Assembly: GCA_016199835.1 (NCBI GenBank)
Contig: JACQFX010000037.1
Coordinates: forward strand, 16,632-80,631
DNA: 64,000 bases
Direction: 5' to 3'
Source of the DNA: Nitrosomonadales bacterium
Lineage (GTDB): Bacteria > Pseudomonadota > Gammaproteobacteria > Burkholderiales > Gallionellaceae
The position numbers were made by a program, and so were the translations under genes. Below, piece after piece: positions 45,160 through 54,749 of the stretch; within the stretch, counting starts at the first letter, position 1, and every line of letters begins with the position of its first letter. The notes below the pieces were generated by a model that did not search any database, was not told the origin of the DNA, and saw only the letters and a list, made by a program, of their open reading frames with translations.

Positions 45160-46841
45160 CCGCCGCCCTCCATCCGGTGCAACATGTCGCAGCCCTCGGG
45201 CAGTTTCATTGCACAGCTTATTTGATAATTAACGCGAGCCGCCGGCAAATTATGCAGCTTCTCGAATAACAGGCCACGTCCCAGATAAGCGCGCGGGTAT
45301 GACGGTTTGAGTTCGGTACATTTGTTGTAGTCACGCAACGCTTCCGTATAAAGCCCCTGGTCAAAATATACTGCGCCGCGATTATTGTAAGCGTAGCCAT
45401 AGTCCGGATTGAACGCTATCACCCTATTGTAATCGTCGAGCGCGCGCTGTTTCAGGCCCACTCCATAAAATGCCGCGCCCCGATTATGGTATATGCGCTC
45501 GAACCCCGGCATATACGGGCGGCCCTCGATCAGGGATGCAGCATCGTCCCATAACAGCAAGGGGTGAGAAAAAGTGACGAGCCGGTTCCAGGCCAGGGGC
45601 GCCATCAGCAAACTCGCCGCCAGCAGATATGCAAAAGCGCGCCGTGCCGGAACATTTCCGAGCAATACCGGCAACACCGCGAACAGGCCGCCCATCCACA
45701 AATAACTGCGGTACAACACGAACAATTCCTGGATGCGCACCGTAGTCAATTCGGTCGCAAACAGCAGCCATGGAAACAATAAGGCAAAGCCGAGCAGGCC
45801 GCGCTTGCCGCGTTGTAACAGCAGCCACAACGCCGCCGCGCCATACAACAGGAAAGCCGGCACGCCCAGAACTTGCGGCCACGCCAGCAAGCTGCTGGCA
45901 AAAGGTTCGCGCATATCCACCGACATCCACGCCGGATTCGGCGCCAGCCACAGCAACAAATATTTGAAGAACAGGAAGCACTGGGTTACCACACTCAACG
46001 GATAGGGATGGGCTGCGTCATGCGGCAACATGACCACCTCCTGCGATTCGGACATGCGCTTCAGCATATCCTGCGCGTACCCCTCATACAGCGCGCCCAG
46101 CAGGCCTTTGGTCTTGAACGTTATCAGGACGGCGATCAATGCAAACAAGGCGAAGGGCAGCGCGACTTTTTTGAACAACTCGCGCGATGGCGCATAAATC
46201 AGCAACGTCAATGCCAGCGCTACAGCGGGCGCCATCACCGCATGCTCCTTGGAAAAGACCGCAAGGAAATAAAATCCGGCAGCAATGAAAAACCAGCGTT
46301 TCTGCCCGCGCAACAAACCTTCCAGATAAGCGTACCAGCTCAACCAACTGAACAGGGTCGCCAGCAGGATGCTGCGCTGGATCAGATATCCCGTGGCATA
46401 CACTGCGACCGGATGCAGCGCGAACAACAGTGCGCCAAAGAATGCCAGCCAGGTATGCGACAAGGTTTGCGTTGCTGCCTCGCCACGCGGCAGCACGGCA
46501 TCGAATAAACGGCGCAGGAACAGGAACAGGACGATGGCATTGGTCGCATGCAACAGCAGATTACCCACGCGCAAGGCGGCCATATCCTGCCCGAATATAT
46601 TCACGCTCCAGCCCAATGTTGCATAGGCGAACCAGCGCAAATCGAAATGAAAGATGGAGTGCCCGTAAGCTTGCGGCGTCGTGCCATCGAAGAAATTCGG
46701 ATCGTCGAAAACCAGAGGATTCCACAAGGAGCTGCCGTACAGCAATCCCACCACCGCCAACAGCAGCAAGCACAGCGGCCATGCGCGCACGGTGCCGGAC
46801 AAGGCAAAGCTCTTTGACAGAAATTGCATAGGTGAGGTCAT
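45156..46841 (-). CDS. TMTC-like membrane protein with C-terminal TPR, probable GT-C glycosyltransferase
   Basis: A 561-residue protein with about 11 hydrophobic segments and a C-terminal TPR pair (DYNRVIAFNPDYGYAYNNRGAVYF, LRDYNKCTELKPSYPRAYLGRGLLF). The first periplasmic loop carries NPLVFDDPNFFDG, the acidic pair typical of GT-C enzymes that use polyprenyl-phosphate sugars. It is directly downstream of pilA on the same strand, beyond a terminator. The best guess is transfer of a glycan to pilin or another exported protein; this is inferred from fold and position only. Confidence 0.75.
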   Translation of the reverse strand: MTSPMQFLSKSFALSGTVRAWPLCLLLLAVVGLLYGSSLWNPLVFDDPNFFDGTTPQAYGHSIFHFDLRWFAYATLGWSVNIFGQDMAALRVGNLLLHATNAIVLFLFLRRLFDAVLPRGEAATQTLSHTWLAFFGALLFALHPVAVYATGYLIQRSILLATLFSWLSWYAYLEGLLRGQKRWFFIAAGFYFLAVFSKEHAVMAPAVALALTLLIYAPSRELFKKVALPFALFALIAVLITFKTKGLLGALYEGYAQDMLKRMSESQEVVMLPHDAAHPYPLSVVTQCFLFFKYLLLWLAPNPAWMSVDMREPFASSLLAWPQVLGVPAFLLYGAAALWLLLQRGKRGLLGFALLFPWLLFATELTTVRIQELFVLYRSYLWMGGLFAVLPVLLGNVPARRAFAYLLAASLLMAPLAWNRLVTFSHPLLLWDDAASLIEGRPYMPGFERIYHNRGAAFYGVGLKQRALDDYNRVIAFNPDYGYAYNNRGAVYFDQGLYTEALRDYNKCTELKPSYPRAYLGRGLLFEKLHNLPAARVNYQISCAMKLPEGCDMLHRMEGGG

Positions 46842-46859
46842 GGTTCCAGCACCGCAAAA

Positions 46860-46884
46860 GAAAAAGCCCCTCCGGAGAGGGGCT
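46860..46884 (-). terminator. Intrinsic terminator after pilA
   Basis: A perfect 8-bp stem AGCCCCTC/GAGGGGCT (46865-46872 with 46877-46884) with a 4-base loop; on the minus strand it is followed by T residues. It separates pilA from the downstream TPR gene and would allow a strong pilin transcript with limited read-through. Confidence 0.85.
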
Positions 46885-46914
46885 CGTACTCACACGACAG
46901 GCTGAGAATGCTGA

Positions 46915-47376
46915 TTACTTGCAAATACCCGCAGCCAGGCAAGTTCCACTGACTGTCCACTGACCTGCGCCGTTGGCATCAGCAGCCGGTGTCAGGACAT
47001 AGGTGTAGGCTGTGGCAGTGTCAAGTATTTTGCCGCCGGCGGCTGCACCCGTAGTACCGGACTGGACATAGACAACGCCAGCATCGGTTACCGAAGCCGA
47101 GTTTATATAGCCGGTTGGTGTGGGGGTAGTAGGTACGCCGTTCGAGCCAGGAGCACAGCCGGTTACAGAACCGGATGCCACGTTCTTGAGGCCCTGGGAT
47201 TGAATACATTCATCAATCGCTTGCTTGATGGGCGCAACAAACTGAACCACTTCTGTGAACTTGGCTTTCTTGGTGTAGTTCTGGTAAGACGGGATGGCCA
47301 CTGCGGCCAGGATACCGATAATCGCGACCACGATCATCAGTTCGATCAGGGTGAAGCCTTTTTGAGCTTGTTTCAT
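46915..47376 (-). CDS. pilA: Type IV pilin PilA
   Basis: A 153-residue type IVa pilin. The leader MKQAQKG is cleaved before F, giving [21 protein letters not shown] with the conserved Glu5. The globular part is rich in Gly, Thr and Ala, and a C-terminal disulfide region reads [11 protein letters not shown]; another Cys pair (C in DECIQ and GCAPG) is present. It forms the pilus fibre for attachment, motility or electron-related surface contact. A sigma-54-type promoter lies upstream and a terminator downstream. AAGGAG is placed well before the ATG. Confidence 0.96.
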   Translation of the reverse strand: MKQAQKGFTLIELMIVVAIIGILAAVAIPSYQNYTKKAKFTEVVQFVAPIKQAIDECIQSQGLKNVASGSVTGCAPGSNGVPTTPTPTGYINSASVTDAGVVYVQSGTTGAAAGGKILDTATAYTYVLTPAADANGAGQWTVSGTCLAAGICK

Positions 47377-47430
47377 GCTGTATCTCCTTTGGGGGTTGAC
47401 GCTGCACAGGGGTGCGCTGCCTATAGCAAG

Positions 47431-47447
47431 AGCAGGATGCGTGCCAA
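47431..47447 (-). promoter_or_regulatory. Sigma-54 promoter of pilA
   Basis: On the minus strand TTGGCACGCATCCTGCT: GG and GC dinucleotides are ten bases apart, as sigma-54 requires, with -24 TGGCAC nearly perfect and -12 CTGC. pilA is sigma-54/PilR dependent in several proteobacteria. No PilR gene is in the window. Confidence 0.7.
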
Positions 47448-47538
47448 CCTGACCACATTAACGCAAAGCCAGCCGTTACAGGGTTTTATGGCAATCCGCC
47501 GCACCATCTCATAGCAGGCACCGACAGATATTGACCCT

Positions 47539-47564
47539 AAAACGTCATTCAAGTGACGTTTTTT
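47539..47564. terminator. Bidirectional-type terminator after the HD-GYP gene
   Basis: A 9-bp stem AAAACGTCA/TGACGTTTT (47539-47547 with 47554-47562) around TTCAAG, with T tracts in both orientations. It closes the minus-strand signalling operon ahead of the pilA promoter. Confidence 0.8.
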
Positions 47565-47570
47565 GTCAGG

Positions 47571-49163
47571 CTAGGGCTGATAGCCGGGAATCCTGCTTTC
47601 GTCCACTGCGTCTATCTGCTCGGGATCCAGGAATTGCTGCGCATAGGTCAGATACACTTTCTCGCGCACAAAAACGTCGAATAGATCCGGGTCTATGTGC
47701 CCCCCCAATTTGAATCTACCCAGTATGTCCAGCGACTCGGTAAGGGTCTTGCCCTTTTTGTATGGCCTGTCCTTGGCGGTGAGCGCCTCGAAAATGTCGG
47801 CGATGCCCATCATGCGCGCCTGTAGCGACATCTGCTCGCGCTTCAACCCGCGTGGATAGCCATTGCCATCCATGCGTTCGTGGTGGCCTCCGGCAAACTC
47901 CGGCACATTCTTGAGATGCTTGGGCCAGGGTAGCGATTCCAGCATCTTGATGGTGACGTCGATGTGATGATTGATAATCTGGCGCTCGTCGACAGTGAGC
48001 GTGCCAAACTGGATATTGAGGTTGCCGGTCTCGTTCGCGCTGAGAAAATCGCTCTGCTCGCCCGCCTCGTTGCGCCACTGATATGCGGCGATGCTGCGCA
48101 CACGCACCTGGTCGGCCTCTTCCATTTTTTCCGAGCCTTCGTTGCAGCGGCGCAGAAATTCGCGGTCATCATCGAGTTGCCGGATGCGCGCTGCGCACTC
48201 GTTGGCGCTCATCTCCCCTTTGAGCATGGCGATCTCGGTATCGCGCTTGAGTATTTCGAAGCGCGTATCCAGCAGATGAATACGGTCGAACAGGGTCTGC
48301 AACTTGGTGGACTTGTCCACCACATGCACGGGCGTGGTGATCTTGCCGCAATCATGCAGCAGCGCGGCGATCTTGAGCTCGTATTTTTCCTTGTCGGTCA
48401 TGGCAAAACCGCACAACGGCGAACCCTTCGGCGCGGCGCTTGCCGCATCGGCCAATAGCATGGTGAGCACCGGCACGCGCTCGCAATGGCCGCCGGTATA
48501 GGGCGATTTGTCGTCGATCGCGGTGTTGATGAGGCTGATCAGGGATTCGAACAGCTCTTCCAGTTGCTGCACCAGGCGCCGGTTGGTAAGCGCTATCGCG
48601 GCCTGCGAAGAGAGCGATTCGGTCAAGTGCACATCGTCACGGGTAAACGGCACGATGGCGCCGCTCTTGCGGTCCAGCGCATTGATGAGTTGCAGCACGC
48701 CGATGATCTCGCCTTCGTGGTCGCGCATCGGTACCGTCAGGAACGAAGTGGAGCGATATCCCATCCTCGCGTCAAAACCCTTGGTGCCGGAAAAGTCGTA
48801 ACCTTCTGCCGCATAGGCATCGGGGATGTTGACCGTTTCGCCAGTCAAGGCCGCGTGAGCCACCACCATCGCATGATTGGGCTTGCCGGCGCCATCGTGC
48901 AGGCGGATCGGATCGAACGCGATGGGCTGGCCGGTAGCGCCGCCCATCGCGATACCCAGCGTATCGGTGCGCATGATCTCGAAGCGCAGCGCCTGCCGCT
49001 CCTCATCCAGCAAATACAACGTGCCCGCATCGGCATTGGTGATGCGCTTGGCTGCCACCAGGATGATTTCCAGCAGGGAGTTAATGTCACGCTCGCTGGA
49101 GAGCGCGACGCCGATGACATTCAACTCGTCCAGCCGTTGCAACAGATCATTGGTTCGTGTCAT
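47571..49163 (-). CDS. GAF-HD-GYP signalling protein
   Basis: A 530-residue cytoplasmic protein starting at the ATG at 49163. A GAF domain (about 10-175, LNVIGVALSSERDINSLLEIIL..LTVPMRDHEGEIIGVLQLINA) is followed by an HD-GYP domain with HDCGKITTP and the extended HHERMDGNGYPRGL motif. A charged insertion of about 90 residues separates the two halves of the HD domain. HD-GYP enzymes usually hydrolyse cyclic di-GMP. The DCGK and GYP residues are present, so activity is plausible; the insertion is unusual. It is the last gene of the signalling operon and lies 31 bases after the GspE-like gene. Confidence 0.88.
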   Translation of the reverse strand: MTRTNDLLQRLDELNVIGVALSSERDINSLLEIILVAAKRITNADAGTLYLLDEERQALRFEIMRTDTLGIAMGGATGQPIAFDPIRLHDGAGKPNHAMVVAHAALTGETVNIPDAYAAEGYDFSGTKGFDARMGYRSTSFLTVPMRDHEGEIIGVLQLINALDRKSGAIVPFTRDDVHLTESLSSQAAIALTNRRLVQQLEELFESLISLINTAIDDKSPYTGGHCERVPVLTMLLADAASAAPKGSPLCGFAMTDKEKYELKIAALLHDCGKITTPVHVVDKSTKLQTLFDRIHLLDTRFEILKRDTEIAMLKGEMSANECAARIRQLDDDREFLRRCNEGSEKMEEADQVRVRSIAAYQWRNEAGEQSDFLSANETGNLNIQFGTLTVDERQIINHHIDVTIKMLESLPWPKHLKNVPEFAGGHHERMDGNGYPRGLKREQMSLQARMMGIADIFEALTAKDRPYKKGKTLTESLDILGRFKLGGHIDPDLFDVFVREKVYLTYAQQFLDPEQIDAVDESRIPGYQP

Positions 49164-49194
49164 CTTCGATATCCGCGTGATGCAGTGCGTGCGC

Positions 49195-51585
49195 TTATTT
49201 GATACAAACCGCACGCACCTGATGTATATCGGTGATGCCCAATAGCACTTTCTCGATACCGTCCTGCTTCAGGGTGCGCATCCCTTCCGCCAGGGCTATC
49301 GCAAACAGTTCCGCGACGCGCGCATGTTCCTGTATGCTTTTCTTGAGGGCATCGGTGCCGAGCAGCAACTCGTGCAGGCCGACGCGCCCACGGTAACCGG
49401 TGCCGGCGCATTTTTCGCAACCGACCGGATCGTACAAAGTGATATGTCCCTTGCCATCCGCAAACAGTTTGATCCACTCGGCGTAAAGCACTTTATAAGC
49501 GGCATTGGGATCTTTCTTCCAGGCCTCTGTGTGCATCAATTCTGCGGCATACTCGGTAAGCAGCGCCTTGATTTCTTCCTGACTGGCGACGTGCGGTTTC
49601 TTGCAGTCTTTGCACAGGCGCTTGGCCAGACGCTGCGCGAGGATGCCTAGCAAGGCATCTGCGAAGTTGAATGGATCCATGCCCATATCCAGCAAGCGGC
49701 TGATCGATTCGGGGGCGCTATTGGTATGCAGCGTGGCGAATACCAGGTGGCCGGTGAGCGATGCCTCGATACCGGTAGACACGGTTTCCTTGTCGCGCAT
49801 TTCGCCCACCATGATCACATCCGGATCGGCGCGCAGGAAGGCGCGCATCACCGTGGCGAAATCCAGTCCGGCCTTTTTGTTGACCTGCACCTGGCGCAAA
49901 CCCTTCTGGGTGATTTCAACGGGATCTTCCGCCGTCCAGATCTTGGTGTCTGGCGTGTTGATGTATTTCAAAATGGAATGCAGCGTAGTGGTCTTGCCGG
50001 AGCCGGTCGGGCCACACACGAAGAACAGGCCGTAAGGCTTGGTTACGGTTTTCTTCACCAGTTCCAGATTGCGCACCGAGAAACCCATATTGTCGAGCGG
50101 GATCGGCTCACCCGATGCAAGGATACGCATCACCACATCTTCCACTCCGCCTTGCGATGGCAGAGTTGCAACGCGCAACTCGATGTCCAGCGGCCCGTAT
50201 TTCTTGAACTTTATCTTGCCGTCCTGCGGCTTGCGCTTCTCCGAAATATCCAGGTCGCACATGATCTTGATACGTGCTATGAGCGCATTGCGATAAGCGG
50301 CAGGTATCTCGATATAATTCATCAGCGTGCCGTCCTTGCGCAGGCGTATCCCCGTCTTGGCCTTGCCCGGCATGGGCTCGATGTGGATATCGGATGCGCC
50401 CATCTTGTAAGCATCAATGATGATCTTGTTGACCAGCTTGACCAGTTCGTTGTCGGCCGCAGCGCTGACCTCCTCCTGGCTGATTCCTCCGGCTTCTTCC
50501 TCTTCAGCCAGGGCGGAGAGCATATCGTCCATCGAGCCCATATCACTCTCGGTGCCGCCGCTGGCTTCGCTCGATGCGCCATAGAGCTGGTCCAGTGTGG
50601 CAATGAATTCGCGTTGCGGGCACACCCGGTATAGCAGCCGTCCCTTGGGGAAAATATTGTTTACCACGCGCGAGGTCTGTATGCGCTCGGGATCGGTAGT
50701 CAATATCACCAGTCCTTCCGGCGTATCATCTATCGGCACCCAGTGACTGCTTTCGACGTATTCGCGCTTCAGGTTCTTGAGCAACTCTGTCGGCTTGATC
50801 CTGTCGGCTTTAAACGGCTCGTAAGGCACGCCGAAGAAAGTAGACAGCGCCTTGCCCAGCGCAGGCAACGAGACCTGGAATTCGTCTATCAGCACATCCT
50901 CGATGTCCCCCCCCTTACGCCGCGCGGTGCGCGTAGCCAGCTCGAACTCGGCGGCGGAAATAACAGCTTCCGCCACCAGCGGATCATATTTGGTTTTGGC
51001 CACGGACAGTTGCTGGCGCTGGCGCAACGCCACGGCCAGGGTCTGCGCCAGCTCCTGCACCCCTTCTGCCACCGCCTGCGGGAACGGCTGGTTGGCCTTG
51101 TTGTTGATGACTTGAAGGACACCGATCAGCTCGCCGCTGGGCGCATCGACGATGGGCGCCACCAGCATCTGCCGGGTACGGTAGCCCGTACGTTTATCCA
51201 CATCCTGCAGAAAGCGCAAATGTGCGCTGAAGGTAGACAATTCCTTCTCATCGTACACATCCTTGATGTTGAGCATTTTCTTGTTCAGCGCGGCATATCC
51301 GGCAATGCTCTGTTCGGCGATGGGCAGCTTGAGATCCTTGAACGAATTCAGCCCGGTCTTGACCTTGGAGATCAGCGACACCTTGTCCTCCGCCACCACG
51401 TAGATGGTAAGCCGGTCCGCATTGAACAGGTTGCAGATGTCCTTGCTGACATCCAGCATGATCTCATCGATATTGCTGGTCGCATGAATCTTGTTGGCGA
51501 CGTGGTTGAGGTTTTTCGTAAACTCCAGTCGCTCAGCGATATCGCTAAGACTATTCTGCTCCGGCTTTGCCAATTCGATGCTCAT
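49195..51585 (-). CDS. GAF-domain GspE/PilB-family secretion ATPase
   Basis: A 796-residue protein. An N-terminal GAF domain (about 20-180, ending LIGVLQVINNKANQPF) precedes a GspE N-terminal domain (about 200-330) and a hexameric T2SS/T4P ATPase (about 390-790) with Walker A GPTGSGKTT, an Asp box, LRADPDVIMVGEMRD, and four zinc cysteines (CKDC, CEKC). The GAF fusion is atypical for PilB or GspE and resembles a regulated version. It is co-transcribed with kinase, cyclase and HD-GYP genes, not with other pilus genes. pilA is the nearest pilus gene. Confidence 0.88.
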   Translation of the reverse strand: MSIELAKPEQNSLSDIAERLEFTKNLNHVANKIHATSNIDEIMLDVSKDICNLFNADRLTIYVVAEDKVSLISKVKTGLNSFKDLKLPIAEQSIAGYAALNKKMLNIKDVYDEKELSTFSAHLRFLQDVDKRTGYRTRQMLVAPIVDAPSGELIGVLQVINNKANQPFPQAVAEGVQELAQTLAVALRQRQQLSVAKTKYDPLVAEAVISAAEFELATRTARRKGGDIEDVLIDEFQVSLPALGKALSTFFGVPYEPFKADRIKPTELLKNLKREYVESSHWVPIDDTPEGLVILTTDPERIQTSRVVNNIFPKGRLLYRVCPQREFIATLDQLYGASSEASGGTESDMGSMDDMLSALAEEEEAGGISQEEVSAAADNELVKLVNKIIIDAYKMGASDIHIEPMPGKAKTGIRLRKDGTLMNYIEIPAAYRNALIARIKIMCDLDISEKRKPQDGKIKFKKYGPLDIELRVATLPSQGGVEDVVMRILASGEPIPLDNMGFSVRNLELVKKTVTKPYGLFFVCGPTGSGKTTTLHSILKYINTPDTKIWTAEDPVEITQKGLRQVQVNKKAGLDFATVMRAFLRADPDVIMVGEMRDKETVSTGIEASLTGHLVFATLHTNSAPESISRLLDMGMDPFNFADALLGILAQRLAKRLCKDCKKPHVASQEEIKALLTEYAAELMHTEAWKKDPNAAYKVLYAEWIKLFADGKGHITLYDPVGCEKCAGTGYRGRVGLHELLLGTDALKKSIQEHARVAELFAIALAEGMRTLKQDGIEKVLLGITDIHQVRAVCIK

Positions 51586-51662
51586 GCACTACTCCCTTAA
51601 CGTCAGTATCCGGTTACGTTCCAGAATAAATTCCGGATTACCGGATCCCGGATTCCACAATC

Positions 51663-52427
51663 CTATAATTCAAATATCTGTCCGTTGCGCAACATCCTGG
51701 GAAACACGCCACGCACACATTCCTCTATCTCTTGCATCGTCAGTTCAACCTCGCCCGGCTTCAGGTGGGAAATATAAATTTCCGGATCGAGTTTCAGCTT
51801 GAGCAACTCGTCGGCCAGCATGGAGGGACAAAGATGCTTGGACAGCACGGCCAGCTCCTTTTCAGCATTGGAGAACGCCGTCTCAATGATAAGGTAACGC
51901 AAATTAGCGATACCGTTGACCGTTTCCCACAGCGCATCATGGGTTGTGGTGTCGCCAGTGAACACCAGGCTCGCCGCCCCGCTATCTATGCGATAACCCA
52001 CCGCAGGCACCACGTGGTTGGCGGGTAATGCAGTGATCATGCGCCCGTCCAGATCCACGACCTGGCCTATCTCCAGCGCCTCATAACGCATGAATGGCTG
52101 CTGCACTCCAGGTATCTGGGTGAAGTCCGGCCAGAGTTTCCAGTTGAATACATTATGCTTGAGGATTTCCAGCGTCGCCTCGGTGGCATGTATGGTCAAC
52201 GGCTTGTTGCGCATGAAACCCGCGCTGTCCACCAGCATGGGGAGGCAGGCGATGTGGTCGAGATGCGAATGCGTGACGAACACGTGATCTATCAGGCTCA
52301 ACTCGGCCAAGCTGAGATCGCCCACGCCGGTGCCCACATCGATCAGCACGTCGTCATCCAGCAACATGGAAGTGGTGCGCGCACTGCCCCCTATGCCGCC
52401 GCTGCAACCCAGTATCATGAGTTTCAT
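51663..52427 (-). CDS. Metallo-beta-lactamase-fold cyclic-nucleotide phosphodiesterase (class II type)
   Basis: A 254-residue protein with the metal motif THSHLDHIACLP (HxHxDH), a downstream NHVVPAVGYRI histidine and FTGDTTTHD aspartate, and ISHLKPGE near the end. This pattern matches class II 3',5'-cyclic-nucleotide phosphodiesterases. It follows the adenylate-cyclase gene by 63 bases, which supports a role in removing that enzyme's product. Other MBL-fold hydrolases look similar, so the substrate is inferred. Confidence 0.8.
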   Translation of the reverse strand: MKLMILGCSGGIGGSARTTSMLLDDDVLIDVGTGVGDLSLAELSLIDHVFVTHSHLDHIACLPMLVDSAGFMRNKPLTIHATEATLEILKHNVFNWKLWPDFTQIPGVQQPFMRYEALEIGQVVDLDGRMITALPANHVVPAVGYRIDSGAASLVFTGDTTTHDALWETVNGIANLRYLIIETAFSNAEKELAVLSKHLCPSMLADELLKLKLDPEIYISHLKPGEVELTMQEIEECVRGVFPRMLRNGQIFEL

Positions 52428-52490
52428 CGTTTACACATCCGTGCCTGCCATTGCTTTATATAGCTCCATTTCATCACCCGCTCTTGTCCG

Positions 52491-54749
52491 CTACTTGGCC
52501 TGGAATACGAATACACCATCCCAATCTGCGCCCGGCGGATCGTTGCGGTAATGCGCAACGCGCTCGGCATAAACCCCATACAGATTACATTCCGGATACA
52601 GGCGCTGCAAATTGTACAGTTGCAATTCGGCTTGCTCCCATTCCTGTTTGCGGTACAGCTTCAACGCCTGCTGGAACAGCCTGAGCTCTTCCAGTACCGC
52701 CTTATCCACCTGCGCACTCGGGCCAAGAGGCTCATAAATGGCAACGGGTTTATCTTTACCTTTTACGCGCACATGGTCAAGTTCGCGATAGACGAAATCC
52801 GTCACGGCGTTCCTGGTGTCTTCTCCGACGATGACGCCCACGCCATATTGCCTGGTGATGCCTTCGAGGCGGGAAGCAAGATTGACCGCATCGCCCATGA
52901 CCGTATAAGCCACGCGCACTTCCGACCCCATGTTGCCCACGCTCACCTTGCCGGTATTGATGCCAACGCCAACATGGATCTCGGGCCAGCCGCGCGCCTT
53001 GAAATGCGGCTGCAATTCTCGCAACGTCTGCTGCATCTCGATGCCCGCCAGCATGGCATTCCGCGCATGCTGCGGATCGGGCGACGGCGCGCCCCAGAAC
53101 GCCATGATGCAGTCGCCCATGTACTTGTCCACCTTGCCATGGTGCTTGTACACCACGCGCGACAGCGGGGTGAGGAACTCATTCATCAACTGGCTCAACT
53201 CCCTGGGATCCAGCCCCTCGGAGATCGTGGTGAAGCCGCGCACATCGGAAAACAGTATGCTCATTTCGCGGCTCTCGCCTTCCATCGACACCACCTGCTC
53301 CGGATGCTTGAGCATCTCGTCCACCAGTTCGCCCGGCACGTATTTTCCGAACAGCCCCGTGATCTGCCGTTTGGTGCGCGATTCGACGAAATAACCGTAG
53401 AACATATCCAGCGCGAACAAACCCATGATCATCAACACACCGCCCGCCAGCGGCAGCGCCATATCCGCATAGAGCCAGATCGCCACGTTGCCGCCCAGCG
53501 CCGCCAGCAGGGCAAACAGGGTAAGCAGTGCAGCCCGCACCGGGCTCAGCAAAGGCAGCAGCAAACTCAGCGCCACGCCCGTGAAGAACAGCAGCGCGAG
53601 CTCGGCACCCACCACATAAGGCGGCCTCTGCTTTATGTTCTGATCCAGTATCCCGGCGATCATATTGGCGTTCACTTCCACTCCCGGATACACTTCACCG
53701 ACCGGCGTGGAACGCATGTCCATCAGCCCCGGCGCAGAAGTCCCCACCAGCACGATCTTTCCTTTCAACTCTTCCGGCGCAATCCGGTCATGCAGCACAT
53801 CGGCGGCAGAAACATAACGGAAACTGCCCCGCCCTCCGCGATAAGGCACCAGCGCGCTGACTTCCTGGTCCACCGGGATACTCAGGGTGCCGCGCGCAGT
53901 TCCCAGCTCAAGCCACTCCAGCCCCGCATAATCGCCGCCCTTGTCCGTCGCATAGCCCGGTGCCAGCTTGCCTGGCCCCAGCAAGGTGCGCACCATGGCG
54001 AGGGACAGGGATTCGTAATACGCGCCGTTGTATTCCACCACCAGCGGCAGGCGCCGCACCACTCCATCGGAATCTATCCGGGGATTGATATGGCCCGCGC
54101 CGGCCGCGCTCTTCAGCAGTTCCGGCAGATTGCCGCCATAACCATCCCACTGGATAAAAGCGACCGGGCGCCCATTGAACGTACCGGGCGCAAACACCGG
54201 CTCGGGCAATGCGCCGGATACGTCCTGCGCGCTGTTGTTGAAGTAATAGCCCAGCACGACGTTGCGGTTCCTGATCCCGTCGGCGAACCGGCCATCGTAA
54301 TCCAGTTGCGGCTTGAGCTGCGCCAGAGCAGATTGGAACTGCGATACATCCTTGATCTGGTTGCGCCCCAGCTCCTGCAACACCTTGTAGCCGGAGCTCT
54401 CGTCCTGTTCCGCGAACACCACATCGAAACCCGCCACCGCTATGCCATCGCGCTCGAACAGCTTGTCCATCAGCAACGCCAGGCGATCGCGGCTCCACGG
54501 CCAGCGCCCTTCTTCTCTCAGGCTTTTTTCATCAATGTCGAGAATGACGATGCGCTCGTCCTGACCGCGCGGCATGGCCAGGCGCAAACGATAATCGTAA
54601 AGAATGTTGTCCAGCCGCTGGATGAAACCGATCTGATAGACCTTCGCGGCATTGCCCAGAAACAACAGAACCAGCGCCAGACCCAGAGCGATCAGCCGTG
54701 CATGACGTTTCACCCGGACGACGATACCGGCAATGCGGGATAGCACCAT
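52491..54749 (-). CDS. CHASE2-class III adenylate cyclase
   Basis: A 752-residue membrane protein. One N-terminal helix, a periplasmic CHASE2 domain (about 45-350, ERIVILDIDEKSLREEGRWPW), three to four helices (about 370-450), and a cytoplasmic class III cyclase domain (about 490-680). Metal [13 protein letters not shown] in LFSDVRGFT and KYMGDCIMAFWG; VAYTVMGDAVNLASRLEG carries the transition-state region. The Lys in DKYMGD suggests ATP rather than GTP. A C-terminal TPR-like helical tail follows. It overlaps the FHA gene by one base. The nearby kinase at 56375 shares the same CHASE2 architecture. Confidence 0.9.
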   Translation of the reverse strand: MVLSRIAGIVVRVKRHARLIALGLALVLLFLGNAAKVYQIGFIQRLDNILYDYRLRLAMPRGQDERIVILDIDEKSLREEGRWPWSRDRLALLMDKLFERDGIAVAGFDVVFAEQDESSGYKVLQELGRNQIKDVSQFQSALAQLKPQLDYDGRFADGIRNRNVVLGYYFNNSAQDVSGALPEPVFAPGTFNGRPVAFIQWDGYGGNLPELLKSAAGAGHINPRIDSDGVVRRLPLVVEYNGAYYESLSLAMVRTLLGPGKLAPGYATDKGGDYAGLEWLELGTARGTLSIPVDQEVSALVPYRGGRGSFRYVSAADVLHDRIAPEELKGKIVLVGTSAPGLMDMRSTPVGEVYPGVEVNANMIAGILDQNIKQRPPYVVGAELALLFFTGVALSLLLPLLSPVRAALLTLFALLAALGGNVAIWLYADMALPLAGGVLMIMGLFALDMFYGYFVESRTKRQITGLFGKYVPGELVDEMLKHPEQVVSMEGESREMSILFSDVRGFTTISEGLDPRELSQLMNEFLTPLSRVVYKHHGKVDKYMGDCIMAFWGAPSPDPQHARNAMLAGIEMQQTLRELQPHFKARGWPEIHVGVGINTGKVSVGNMGSEVRVAYTVMGDAVNLASRLEGITRQYGVGVIVGEDTRNAVTDFVYRELDHVRVKGKDKPVAIYEPLGPSAQVDKAVLEELRLFQQALKLYRKQEWEQAELQLYNLQRLYPECNLYGVYAERVAHYRNDPPGADWDGVFVFQAK

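Noticed and set aside
52551..54743. 730-residue open frame on the plus strand across the CHASE2-cyclase gene
   Set aside because: Same reason: antisense shadow of a well-supported gene, low-complexity His/Arg/Gln translation.
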